Source: Larix sibirica (lineage: Eukaryota; Streptophyta; Pinopsida; Pinales; Pinaceae). Taken from it: a stretch of DNA of 14,862 nucleotides. Within the stretch, counting starts at the first letter, position 1. Each line of letters opens with the position of its first letter. The notes under the pieces were generated by a model, which saw nothing but the letters and a program-made list of their open reading frames with translations, was not told where the DNA came from and made no database searches. The stretch is from assembly GCA_004151065.3 (NCBI GenBank), contig NWUY0300025220.1:25158-40019 (forward strand). Direction: 5' to 3'. This document shows, in pieces, positions 1 to 8,751 of this stretch. The translations under genes and the position numbers were made by a program.

Positions 1-417
1 TCATAGTTTTAACTATATTACTAAAATTCTTATATTATTATTTATTATAAGAAATTCCATTTTTTCAATTATTTTATTTATATCTATACATTGTATTAAC
101 ATTTTCATGTAAATCCCTACCCTTAACCACATACATGTATTATTATTATTTACTTGAAGAAATTCGACTATATTATTTAAAATTCATTAAATTACTTTTT
201 AAAAAAAATCCATAATATCAACCATATCAATAATAATATCCATACACAACGTTGTCATAACTTGCAATATTTATTTTTCAATTGAACACTACTAAGTATA
301 AAATCCTATATAATATAAATCTAATGTTCCTTACCAATTAAGAAACAATTAACATCAAAATAGGCATTAGTGCATGCTATGAGTCTATTGCCAAAAGCTC
401 TCCCACGTTCAATATAA
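1..417. other. AT-rich stretch without recognised gene
   Basis: This stretch is very AT-rich, with many short TATT/TTAT runs and frequent stops in all frames. I saw no protein motif, RNA gene or clear repeat. It may contain the decayed continuation of the integrase-like fragment on the minus strand to its right, because a short ER-containing frame can be read there, but the match is too weak to annotate. Confidence 0.5.
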
Positions 418-603
418 TTAAGGACGTAAACTACAAAACCCTAAACATAAATGAACTCTTTTTGTTCTTGATATATAATATTCAACCACATGGTTTCTCA
501 TGAATTCCTTATCAATTCTAAAGATATGTAGATTTCTAGAGCTATCATTATTATGAACTTTGAAGAAGAAAATAACGCAATGCATCGACTTCACTAAGTT
601 CAA
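418..603 (-). pseudogene. Possible Ty1/copia integrase fragment
   Basis: The 61-residue minus-strand frame has a spacing that resembles part of a copia integrase core: FK near residue 14, then LHIFRID, then KEFMRN and a Y-Y pair. In the family this region reads F-K followed by I-x-L-R-x-D-x-G-x-E-F and an aromatic-Cys pair. Here the glycines after the Asp are missing, which would make it inactive. Without them the match is weak and could be chance in an AT-rich frame. No reverse transcriptase or LTR is recognisable next to it. The ATG used by the frame is not meaningful, since the family fragment would be internal to a polyprotein. Treat this as a lead only. Confidence 0.22.
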
Positions 604-628
604 GTGGGCTTCTCAAGATGATATTTTA

Positions 629-800
629 TTGTAGTTTAGTTTTATTCGAACAATATTGCCTCCAACTTATATTATAATTTTACATCAAAATATAAATGTG
701 TATAATGTGAACTTTTGTTGTATTTTATTTTTATTAGAACAATATTGCCTCCTATTTATATTATAATTTTAGAGTCAAAATATGAATGTGTAGTGTTTGA
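629..800. repeat. Tandem duplication, two ~82-bp units
   Basis: Two units, about 629-710 and 718-800, share GAACAATATTGCCTCC, then TATATTATAATTTTA and an AAATGTGTA-like end. They differ by scattered substitutions and small indels, so the duplication is old. No protein function is seen in it. Confidence 0.85.
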
Positions 801-1123
801 GATCAAAGAATTACAATTCAAAGATTTCCACTAAAAATAAAAGGTTATATAAATATTATATTTTTAAATGGTGAATTAAGAAAGGATTAGGTTCAAAAAT
901 TAGATCCCATTGTTTATACATTATAATGGAAGAATTGCTATGTAGAACAATTATTAATTTCAAATTAAGGAATGAGACCTCTGAGGTGTTCAAATTATGC
1001 ATGGTTCTTAATTAAAACCCCACTCTCAAACTTTGGGTGATCCCCTCCTAAGAGAACCTTCTTGCATTATAGCTAAGAGGTTTAAAAAGTTTTAGAACTA
1101 TTTATAAAAACATTTGGGGTGAA
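801..1123. other. No recognised gene; possible LINE upstream part
   Basis: No intact frame, RNA gene or repeat stands out. Because LINE ORF2 sequence begins downstream on the plus strand, this stretch may be the badly decayed region between reverse transcriptase and RNase H of that element. I could not find a reverse transcriptase motif to prove it. Confidence 0.4.
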
Positions 1124-1351
1124 TTAAATAATAGAAAATGCCCCCTTCTCAAGATCAAGGTAGATGGGAGAAAGCTTTTAAGAATAGCCTTATCCTTAAT
1201 TTTCCTTTCAAATCAAGTTATTTAAAGAAATTGTGAGTTAAATCATAGGAAATGTCTCCTTCTTAAGATCAAGGTAGATGGGAGAAATCTTTTAAGAATA
1301 TCCATGTTCTTAATTTTCCTTTCAAATCAAGTTATTCAAAGAAATTCTTAG
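1124..1351 (+). repeat. Tandem duplication, two 114-bp units
   Basis: Units 1124-1237 and 1238-1351 are head-to-tail copies. Both contain AAGATCAAGGTAGATGGGAG, then CTTTTAAGAATA, then CCTTTCAAATCAAGTTATT. The offset is exactly 114 bases, a multiple of three, so the duplication would have kept a reading frame if it occurred while the LINE ORF was open. It lies just upstream of the LINE RNase H remnant. Confidence 0.9.
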
Positions 1352-1403
1352 CATAGTGGGAAAAGGTTCATCTTGGATTAAACTAAGACGAAAACCTCTT
1401 ATC

Positions 1404-2162
1404 GAGGACATATAGAACACCATCTTTGTATTAGTTTTGTGGAAGATTTGTCTTAACAAGAATTTCCATATATTTAATTTGGCAAGGGAAATATCTAATC
1501 CATATCAAAAGTTATAGCCATAATGACAACAGATGTCATCCTAACTAATTATGGAGTGTTAGAGGAAAGGGAGAATAAATGGCTTCTTATATAGGATATT
1601 GAAATAGAAGATGCAAATCACGATCTCAATTCTGTAGCAAATATACAAATCCCCACTAATTCTTATGGGAGTGATATCTTTGAGTGGATTAAAACTCAAG
1701 GCAAGCATACACTAATGATCAATGGGGAATCCAAAGGGAATCTTATCCCTTCAAGATTGGGAGGAGTAATTTATGAAATTGAAGGAGCCACCCAATATAA
1801 ATAACCATGAAATATAGGAATTTAATCAAATAACATGGAAGAAGCTCTTGAATATATGTAAGAGATTGAACTAGGTGTTGGTTACACTTAGCAAGAAATC
1901 AACTATGTAGGGGACTCGCAAATGTTTATGAAATCCATAAATGGAGGCCACTTTACTCATAATCACAAGATCAATACGATAATGTGCAATCCCATTTTAC
2001 TTAGAGAAATTTCAAACAATGAGATCACGCATAAAATGATTAAGAAAGCATAACAAGGAGGTTGATCGGATGTAAAATGAGGCAATCTCCATCACAATGG
2101 GAGAACTAAAGGTCTATTTGAATGACAATGATTTCAATGTCTCAATTCCAAGAATTCCATGA
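1404..2162 (+). pseudogene. LINE ORF2 C-terminus with RNase H domain, broken
   Basis: In plant LINEs, the C-terminal part of ORF2 carries an RNase H domain that helps remove RNA from the RNA-DNA hybrid during target-primed reverse transcription. The sequence at 1416-1500 reads LWKICLNKNFHIFN, like the W-x-x-R-N-x-x-I-F linker found before this domain. From 1685 the frame gives EWIK, then INGESKGN, LGGVIYEIEG, NNMEEALEYM and YVGDSQMFMKSINGG, all in one frame. These match the usual order: W-x-x-P, DGS-x-GNPG, GG-V, N-N-x-AE and GDS. The first catalytic Asp is replaced by Asn (DG to NG), while the Glu and the GDS Asp remain. A frameshift near 2050 is needed to reach NKEVDRM, the N-x-x-AD-like fourth site. 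Stops include 1802-1804. The protein is dead; the domain assignment is fairly safe. Confidence 0.65.
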
Positions 2163-3084
2163 TATATTAGCCAAGATAAAATATTAGAGAGGAAAGCACA
2201 TCCATATGTTAGCACAATTGTATGTGTATGTAAGCAAATATTTTTGTCACAAATTCTATGTAAGCAAGTATTTTTATTACCCATTAATGTTAGCTCAATT
2301 TTGTGCATATATATGTTGTATTTTTGTTACCTAAAATGATATACAACAACATATATGTCTTCCCAATCGTACGCATGTGTAAGCCCAACATTTTCAATAG
2401 TTGTGGCATCAAAATATAAAATAGTGTATGCTAGGAATATTATCTCTTGTCTTTTTCAAAAGTATATAGGTCAAGGACATCTCATATCTGTAGCTAGAAA
2501 TGTTTTCTCTTCTTGGACATCATTGTATGGGTAATGGTAGTAATTTCCATGTCCAAATTTGGGAAGAGTTCATTCATTTTTCCCTTGGTTTGTATATGTA
2601 ATGTCAAGTTCCATTATCAATATAAGTTGTTAAAAAAAATAGAAATAGCCACATCAAGTGGAAGCATATATATTATTATCAATATTTCACCTCTATGGAC
2701 GCAAACCACAAAGCTTCAAAGATGACCTGGGAAGAGTTTTAAAATGCAATAAAAAAATACTTTGAAGCATTGGCTTTTTAAAACCCATACCAAAACACAT
2801 TGTGCTCTTCTCTAATCTCCTCTTCTCTTTACATTATTTTGTGATATCCTATCCTCTAGATAATATTGTATGATCTACTATTTTCTCGTCCCCTCCAATA
2901 TATTCTAATTTAACCATATATCCACTCATTTGCTCAACTCTACGCATCACAATCAAACAACATAATGGGCAACCAGAGCACATTTTGGGATTTTTACTAT
3001 ATATTTTTTTTAATTTACAACTTTTCATCAATGTTATTATCTCTTCATTAACGTCATAATTAATAACGTCTATATAAGCATCTA
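2163..3084. other. Unassigned, no recognised gene
   Basis: This probably includes the 3' untranslated tail of the LINE, but I could not find a clear poly-A end or flanking target duplication. Short A-runs near 2632 and 2753 are the only candidates. Short frames on both strands lack recognisable motifs. It also holds a small 30-base-offset duplication (listed separately). Confidence 0.45.
2227..2280. repeat. Short tandem duplication, 24-bp units
   Basis: TATGTAAGCAAATATTTTTG at 2227 recurs as TATGTAAGCAAGTATTTTTA at 2257, an offset of 30 bases. It is a small local duplication with no evident function. Confidence 0.75.
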
Positions 3085-3289
3085 TTACAAATCAAAATCA
3101 AAATCAATCAAATTTAGAGAACTTCGGGGGCTTGGCGGGTGGGTGGGTGAGTGTGTCAATGGGTAGTAAGGGGTTCAGTGGGCCATNTTACAAATCAAAA
3201 TCAAAATCAATCAAATTTAGAGAACTGCGGGGGCTTGGCGGGTGGGTGGGTGAGTGTGTCAATGGGTAGTAAGGGGTTCAGTGGGCCAT
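3085..3289. repeat. 102-bp direct duplication flanking one N
   Basis: Bases 3085-3186 and 3188-3289 are the same 102 bases except for one difference (ACTTCGGGGG at 3121 versus ACTGCGGGGG). They are separated by exactly one N at 3187. All other tandem copies in this window have diverged much more. The near identity plus the N suggests two contig ends that overlap but were not merged, though a recent real duplication is possible. Confidence 0.9.
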
Positions 3290-3345
3290 TAGTGTGTGAA
3301 GAGGTCAATGGATCAAGGATTAGTGGCTAGTTGTGATAGTTGAAT
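3126..3345 (+). repeat. G-rich block related to the 8752-9640 array
   Basis: The plus strand is rich in GGGTGGGTGGGTGAG, GGGTAGTAAGGGGTTCAGTGG and GGATTAGTGGCTAG. The GTGGGTGAG...TGTCAATG phrase recurs near 9482 in the long array on the other side of the copia insertion. Part of its length comes from the doubled 102-bp segment. Runs of three or more Gs could form G-quadruplexes. Confidence 0.6.
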
Positions 3346-3480
3346 TGTGTTGAATAATAGTCAATACTAATCCACACAAGTCAATATGATCAACCCTTAT
3401 CAATGTGGTCAATTGTTACGAACATAAAAACAATAAATAAATATATACATTAATAATAATTAATGNAATATTAAATGTAA

Positions 3481-3615
3481 TTAAATGAGAAGTTGCGACT
3501 CCTCCATATTTGATGCCCAAGTTATATTTAAGCAAGCCAGTCATTGTAATTTTCAAATCATCTAAAAAATATCAATTATCATTTATTTGTGGGTTTTTGA
3601 ATTGTTGCTGCTCCA
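3481..3615 (+). mobile_element. 3' end of a plus-strand LTR (left boundary unknown)
   Basis: A plant LTR ends in CA one or two bases before its primer binding site. Here GCTGCTCCA ends at 3615, followed by TT and then TGGTATCAGAGC. A TATA-like box lies 95 bases before the primer site, as expected for the promoter of an LTR with short R and U5. I could not find a second copy of this LTR in the window, nor its left end, so the element is only partly present or its other parts are too decayed to see. A single N at 3466 lies just upstream. Confidence 0.5.
3523..3532 (+). promoter_or_regulatory. TATA-like box of the partial LTR
   Basis: TATATTTAAG lies in an LTR-like context, 95 bases before the primer binding site. 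This is a plausible position for a retrotransposon promoter. There is no evidence that it still works. Confidence 0.35.
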
Positions 3616-3714
3616 TTTGGTATCAGAGCGGTCTCGCTCCTCCTCTGAGCTCAGATTTGACTCATCACTCATTCTCCATTTGGTATCAGAATGGTGTCGC
3701 TCCTCCTCTGAGCT
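3611..3714 (+). repeat. Primer-site cassette in two tandem 41-bp copies
   Basis: Units 3611-3651 and 3674-3714 both run from CTCCATTTGGTATCAGA to CTCCTCCTCTGAGCT, 63 bases apart. The first has the consensus primer site at its core; the second has drifted to TGGTATCAGAAT. The duplicated unit includes the last bases of the LTR, the primer site and the start of the leader. Confidence 0.9.
3618..3629 (+). other. Primer binding site, initiator Met-tRNA type
   Basis: TGGTATCAGAGC is complementary to the 3' end of plant initiator methionine tRNA and is the standard minus-strand primer site of many Ty1/copia and chromovirus elements. It matches all 12 bases. A second, altered copy is at 3681-3692. 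Confidence 0.8.
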
Positions 3715-3720
3715 ATGGTA

Positions 3721-3725
3721 AATAT
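3721..3725. repeat. Left target site duplication, AATAT
   Basis: AATAT directly precedes the left edge of the copia element, and the same five bases follow its right edge at 8747-8751. Five bases is the usual duplication length for this class. The sequence is low in complexity, so chance agreement cannot be excluded. Confidence 0.55.
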
Positions 3726-4291
3726 TACAGAAATTTCAAAAATACACCTAATCTAAAATTTCCACCTCACTTGTATGAGGCAGAAATACTTAATAGAGTT
3801 TTTAACCTTAGTGCTAAAACTATTTTCTTTAACATCCCTACAAGAAAATTCAAATCTTCCTAACACTACTACGTAAACACAAAAAGGTAGGCATCGCAAA
3901 GACTTCAAGCATATATCTTTTAAGCAACCTTTAGGGAAAGATCTATCTTAATAAATAGATTTGAAATTTACTTCAATTACAATGGAAATATAACAACAAA
4001 TCGTATATGAGAATTTCATTAAGCATGATATAACTGACATAACATTGATCTCTATTGTTCTAATAAATCAGCATAAATACAAAGAAAATCATATATACAT
4101 CACAAATTTAGGACAACAATGGTACACTTCATATTATCACAATTATGAAGGTAAATTACAAAACCTTAATTCTCCCAAAGCTTATACAACAAGTCCTTTG
4201 AAATCATCCAAAAAATAAATTTTTAATGCATCCCAAACCCTATGTAGTCCATCCATAATCATTGCAAACCCTACTCAACATTATAAAGGCC

Positions 4292-4563
4292 AGCAAGGCA
4301 TCCCACCAAGATTCAGAAGCCAATCGTTAGAGCTTTCAAACAAGCCAACATCACACCAACTGTCAAACCCTAAGAAATCCCACTTACATCACACAAGCTA
4401 TCAAAGATATTACACCCTAATCAACATTAGAAATTCCAAGCAAGGATTCCCACCAATCTCTATAAACCAGTCCTTAGGGATTCTGAACAAGCTATCATCA
4501 CACCAACTATCAAACCCCAAGAACTCCCACTAACATCACACAAGCTATCAAAGAGATTCACAC
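4292..4563. repeat. Internal duplication inside the left LTR
   Basis: The segment starting AGCAAGGCATCCCACCAA at 4292 is repeated as AGCAAGGATTCCCACCAA at 4439, and both run to CACAAGCTATCAAAGA. The offset is 147 bases. The right LTR has this segment only once (from 7881), so the duplication probably arose after the two LTRs separated. Confidence 0.85.
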
Positions 4564-4641
4564 ACTTGCATCCCACAAGCTACAATACTCTAACACTTGC
4601 ATCTTACAAACCAAGGAACACTAATGTTAGCATCCAAGCAT

Positions 4642-4757
4642 TAATCCTTGTTACCATCAACAATCCTTGTTACCATCGGTAATCCTTGTTAATCCTTGTT
4701 AGCTAGTACTTGTAATCCAAGCATTGATCCTTGTTAATCATTGTTAGCATTAATCCA
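4642..4757. repeat. AATCCTTGTTA short-repeat cluster in left LTR
   Basis: Several copies of AATCCTTGTTA or close variants are packed here (for example at 4643, 4661, 4681 and 4691). The right LTR has only a single AATCCTTG at the matching place, so this is a local expansion. Confidence 0.8.
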
Positions 4758-5450
4758 ACAATAGCTAGTACCGTACCATCAATATGTAAGATATAAAATA
4801 GTTGTAATTGTTAATATAGATACTATACTCCCTTTATATAGACTAAGGTGAGGGAGGCCAATAATAAAACATGGACGAATCCCACAAGTAACCCTAGGCT
4901 AAATCAACAAGAAAACCTCCAAATGGAAAACTCCTCAAAGTAAGGTGTCCACATGTCAAACTAGGATTTTTTTGGCCCCTAAGGTGTTGTGCCCCCTAAT
5001 CTAGGTGTCCATATGTCAATCACTCCTCCAATATGGTGTTCCCAACAATCTATAACTCCTAAATAAAATGATTCATCCTCAAACTGCATGTAAGGTAGCC
5101 ACATGCTCCTAAACCCAAGCACCCAACCTCTAAGTTCCTAACTCCCTCTTTCAAATTGCTCACTCCACATGTACCAAGTAGTCATCTTCCTCAACAATTC
5201 CACCCTTGTAAAAGATGCCAAATATGCCACATGTGCCAACTACCACATGAAAAAGTGCACCTCCCTAGCATTGATCCCAAAGAAAGCATACACCCAATCT
5301 AAGCACTCCAAATGGAGTTAAAAATAAACAAATGGGTTAGGATGCCACAAGCTCTTCACATCTCATGAAGTTCTCTCCTCGCTAGGTGAAAACACTTTTA
5401 GAACAACAAAAATCTAACAATCATTATTTGAGAGGAAACTGTCTCCAACA

Positions 5451-5467
5451 CCAATCTTCTCCCTCTA
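5451..5467 (-). other. Purine-rich tract, candidate plus-strand primer
   Basis: On the minus strand this reads TAGAGGGAGAAGATTGG and is followed by TGTTGG. Copia elements carry a purine-rich tract of GGGAGATTG style directly before the 3' LTR. It lies about 31 bases from the LTR edge set by homology, so either the edge is at 5450 or the tract has been displaced. Confidence 0.5.
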
Positions 5468-5637
5468 TACCTCAATTATACTTGTAAGTCCAAGTTTGTT
5501 GTAGTTTTAAATTCAATCATTGATCCTAAAAAAGGTTCTAGAATTCTCCCAAACATCACTGTTTTCCATCATGGCATTGCTCCACACCTGTGCTACAAAA
5601 ATAGAAGGCCCACCAGTGGAAGAATATAATGCAACGT

Positions 5638-5725
5638 GGCTAGTGAATCTATGAGGAGGAATACTCGTTGTAACAGAAGTTGGCTAATGAATCTATGAGG
5701 AGGAATACTCATTATAACAGAAGTT
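5638..5725. repeat. Tandem duplication, two 44-bp units
   Basis: GGCTAGTGAATCTATGAGGA at 5638 and GGCTAATGAATCTATGAGGA at 5682 begin two head-to-tail units ending in TAACAGAAGTT. It lies in the non-coding part of the internal region, where pol should have been. Confidence 0.9.
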
Positions 5726-5857
5726 TTAAGCACTCCTACATGCTACTATGCACCCTGTAATGTCTAAGTTTAATCCATATTAGTTTCCATCATGATGAAG
5801 TATAGGGTAAGGTGGCATCTTTCCCTTGTCTCTCTTCGCCAAATATAGATCTGATTA

Positions 5858-7074
5858 GAGTTTATAAGGAGCGCCAACTCGAAACATTTGTACCACATCA
5901 TGGGTTCAATCTCTAATGACAACCTTTTGAGCATCAGACTTAGGCACACAATGTAGATATGGCATGCAATAAACTAAAATAAGATCAAGATAGGAACAAA
6001 CAAAACATCATTCAACTCATCAAAGTCCCTTGAAGGGATCCAAAAAGAGATGGAACACAATCCCTTCACAAGATAAGTGGCATCATCACCCAACTCAACT
6101 CACATTCCTATATCTTTTTTCTCAAAACTTGTTGAAGATCTTCCTATCATAAGTCATATGTCTTGAATTAGTATTTTACACATACCATGCAACACTGGAC
6201 ATATTGTTCGTTGAAAAACAAGAAAGCATGGAGAACGATGTCTCAATGTTGAACTTTAACTCATCCAATCTAGTGACAGTCACTCCACTCCCTGCAATAT
6301 GTTTCTATCACTGCACAAGTTTTGTTTTCGTCTTCTATGTATATTGGCTAGCATAGTTCCCTTTTTGGTGATACCTAAAACATTTCACATAACTTAAATC
6401 CTTCTTACCTTGTTTCAAATAACTTGACTCATAATATTCTTACCCTTCGTAGGAAATCCTTTTTGGACTCCCTTTCACATCCTCCCAATGAGTGTAAGGT
6501 ATCTTACTTCAGTCTCCTTAGTTGAAGTAGTCTCTAGCCTTGTTTCTTCTTGCACAAATTCATACCAAATATTCTCAAAGGTCGAAACTTCTCATGATCA
6601 AAAATACCCTAGACAAAGGGTTTCTAAGATGGAGAAAAACCATTTAGTGTCATGGGAAACAACTCCTCATCTCCAAAATTCACTCCTATGGAATCCCACT
6701 GATCTCTCAACTCTATCATCTTGATCAAGTAACTAACCACAGTATTATTGTCATTCATGTGGATGGTGAAGAGCTTATTTCTTAACTACATATTGAAACA
6801 AATGTTCACACATTGGTACAAATCTATCAAAGCTTCATCCATCTTACTGTCATCTTCTTCTCTACAATGTGAGGGATCAAATAGTCCTTCATCGAATCAA
6901 GAATGATTTTCTTTTCCTTGGAATTATTCTACTTGTTATGGGCCAATTGAGCATAGCCAGTGGCAACAATGACCTTTTACTCAATACACAGTACCCAAAT
7001 TCCAACCTCCTTCAAGAACATTTTCATGTATACTTCCAAAGTATAAAGTTAGAAGTAGTTTACAACCTATCACA
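5858..7074 (-). pseudogene. Copia gag-protease remnant, many breaks
   Basis: Gag packages the element RNA, and the protease cuts the polyprotein. Read leftward on the minus strand: NFILWK (7050-7033), ILDSMKDYLIPHIVEKK (from 6904), then YQCVNICFNM, LRNKLFTIHM, SYLIKMIELRDQW, FGDEEL and FVQEETRLE. This is the plant copia gag (UBN2-like) pattern. Stops replace expected Gln or Trp codons (NM-stop-LRN, PS-stop-KPFV-stop-G). The zinc knuckle at 6388-6338 reads CFRYHQKGNYASQY: of the CCHC residues only the first Cys remains. The protease loop at 6187-6152 reads WYV-stop-NTNSRHMT, so the catalytic DSG is gone. Then ELGDDATYLVKG...VLFVP (6099-5986) and VVQMFRVGAPYKL (5896-5858), the beginning of the pre-integrase domain. 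At least three frameshifts are needed. Nothing coding was recognised beyond this. Confidence 0.8.
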
Positions 7075-7277
7075 CTCTCTAACACTAAGATTAGCATCCC
7101 CACAAAATCTTGAAGCACACCTCAATCGACAAGTCAATAAACAAGTAAAGCAGATTGGTCACATATCTTAAGAGAAAATCATATCTACAATCCCTGTAGA
7201 AACTAGGGCGTTACACCCAAAAACTCCCAACTAAAATACACAACTCCCTTTCTCACAAAGCAATTTCAACATAACAA

Positions 7278-7289
7278 TATGTAATACCA
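7278..7289 (-). other. Decayed primer binding site of the copia element
   Basis: On the minus strand TGGTATTACATA directly follows the LTR end ...ATACA. It matches the initiator-Met site TGGTATCAGAGC at 8 of 12 positions, including the first six. Its position fixes the minus orientation and agrees with gag starting about 200 bases further on. Confidence 0.6.
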
Positions 7290-8746
7290 TGTATAAATTT
7301 AAAAAATCCACCCAATCTAAAATTTCCACCTCACTTTTCTAAGGACACAGATATACATCATAAAGTTTACTACTCTAGTTTGAAATTAATTTATTTAGCA
7401 ATGCTACAGGAAACTTCAAATCTCTCCAGTATTGTTTCTAGGAAAACTCAAAAATGTAAACACCACAAAGACTTTAAACAACCATTGGAGCAAGATCTAT
7501 CTCAATACACAAATCTAAAGATTACTTCAATTATTGGAAATATAATAGCAACAAGTCATATTAAAAAGTTTCATTAAGCATGCTATAACAACACAGCATT
7601 CAACCCTACTATCCTAATAAATCAACATACTAAAACAACTATGAAACTTGCTCAATACATGAGAAAAATCAGATATGAAAGCTAAAATAACAAATTTAAG
7701 AAAACGATGGTACACTTCATATTATTACAATGATGAAGATGAAGTACAATACCTCATTTCATCCCAAGTTTGTACAACAAGTCCTTACAAATCACCCCAA
7801 GCAAGGACTCTTCAATGCATATTAAATCATATATAGGGAACCACACTCACTACAAACCCTAACCAACAATACAAATGTGAAGCAAGGTATCCCACCAAGC
7901 TCTACAAGCCAATCCTTGGAGCTTCCAAAACAAGCCAACATCACACCAATTATTGAATTCCAAAATCTCTCACTTGTATCACACAAGTTATCAAAAATAT
8001 CTGCACACTTACATCCCACAAGCTACAATACTCAACACTTGCATCTCACAAGCTAAGGAACCCTAGCACTATCATCCCATAAGTACTAATCCTTGCCACA
8101 AGAGTAATACATGATCTTCCAAGATTCTTCAAATAGATAACCTCACACCAACTATAAACTTATCTCTAGGCTAAGGTTATGGAGGCCAACAATAAAACAT
8201 GGATTATGTCCACAAGAACCCTAGGCTGAGTCAACAAACAAAGCCCCAAATGGATCCCTCCTCAAAGCGAGGTGTCCACATGTCACGCTAGGGTTTGTCC
8301 AACCCCCAAGGTGGTGTGCCCTCCAAAATACTAGGTTTCAACATGTCAAGTGCTCCTCCAAAATTGTGCACCCTCCAATCAATGGTTCCTCAACTCAAGT
8401 GTTCCTCCTCAAATTGTGTGTAAGGTGGTTACAAGCTCCTAGGATAAGCACCCAACCTCCAAGTGGCTAACACCCTCCTTCAAAGTGGTTAACCCACACA
8501 TGCCAAGTGCCCCTCCTCCTTAATAAGTTCAAGTTTGGAAAAGACGCAAAATACACCACATGTGTCAACTACCACATCGAGAAGTGTGCATCCCTAACAT
8601 TGATCCCAAGGAAATTATACACCCAGTCTAATCTCTCCAAATGTAAGTAAAAAGTAAACAAATGATCTAAGAGACCACAATCCCTTCACATAATGCAACA
8701 TTGTCTTAGCTAGGTGAAACACTTTCAAAGAAATCAAAAATTAACA
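7290..8746 (-). repeat. Copia LTR, right copy (5' LTR on minus strand)
   Basis: This is the 1457-base partner of 3726-5419. Its plus-strand ends are TG (7290) and CA (8746), the canonical termini. Its left edge abuts the primer-site remnant and its right edge abuts AATAT. It carries single copies of the segments that are duplicated or expanded in the left LTR. No clear TATA box or terminator could be assigned. Confidence 0.85.
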
Positions 8747-8751
8747 AATAT
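8747..8751. repeat. Right target site duplication, AATAT
   Basis: The same five bases as 3721-3725, directly after the CA end of the right LTR. Confidence 0.55.

Larger units (their letters stand above)
3726..5419 (-). repeat. Copia LTR, left copy (3' LTR on minus strand)
   Basis: It is homologous to 7290-8746 along its whole length, sharing AATCTAAAATTTCCACCTCAC near the left edge, AATGGTACACTTCATATTAT in the middle, and AGGTGTCCACATGTCA and CTAGGTGAAA toward the right. It is longer than the right copy because it has an internal duplication and a short-repeat expansion. Its left end is TA instead of TG, one transition away from the canonical end. The right edge is set where homology to the other copy stops, but it could lie at 5450, next to a purine-rich tract (see findings). 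Confidence 0.85.
3726..8746 (-). mobile_element. Ty1/copia LTR retrotransposon, internally deleted
   Basis: A minus-strand element of 5021 bases, bounded by two directly repeated long LTRs (3726-5419 and 7290-8746) and flanked by AATAT. The internal part is only 1870 bases. Read on the minus strand it holds a decayed primer site, gag, a zinc knuckle, a protease remnant and a trace of the pre-integrase domain, then a non-coding stretch and a purine-rich tract. The integrase core, reverse transcriptase and RNase H are absent, so an internal deletion must have removed most of pol, or this was a short non-autonomous copy. The two LTRs have diverged visibly and differ by insertions, so the insertion is old. 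It interrupts the leader of an older plus-strand element. Confidence 0.85.

Noticed and set aside
2513-2725. 70-residue plus-strand open frame with a hydrophobic start
   Set aside because: No motif, no start context and no neighbours to support it; length is unremarkable for this much AT-rich DNA.
3611-3714. CRISPR-like repeat-spacer structure
   Set aside because: Only two units, and they contain a known tRNA primer site in an LTR setting in plant DNA.
3510-3863. 117-residue plus-strand open frame
   Set aside because: It runs through an LTR end, the doubled primer site and the start of a minus-strand LTR. Its internal SIWYQ...APPLS repeat is just the duplicated primer-site cassette translated.
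6488-7171. Two plus-strand open frames (6488-6724 and 6869-7171)
   Set aside because: These are antisense shadows of the minus-strand copia gag, which has clear family motifs.
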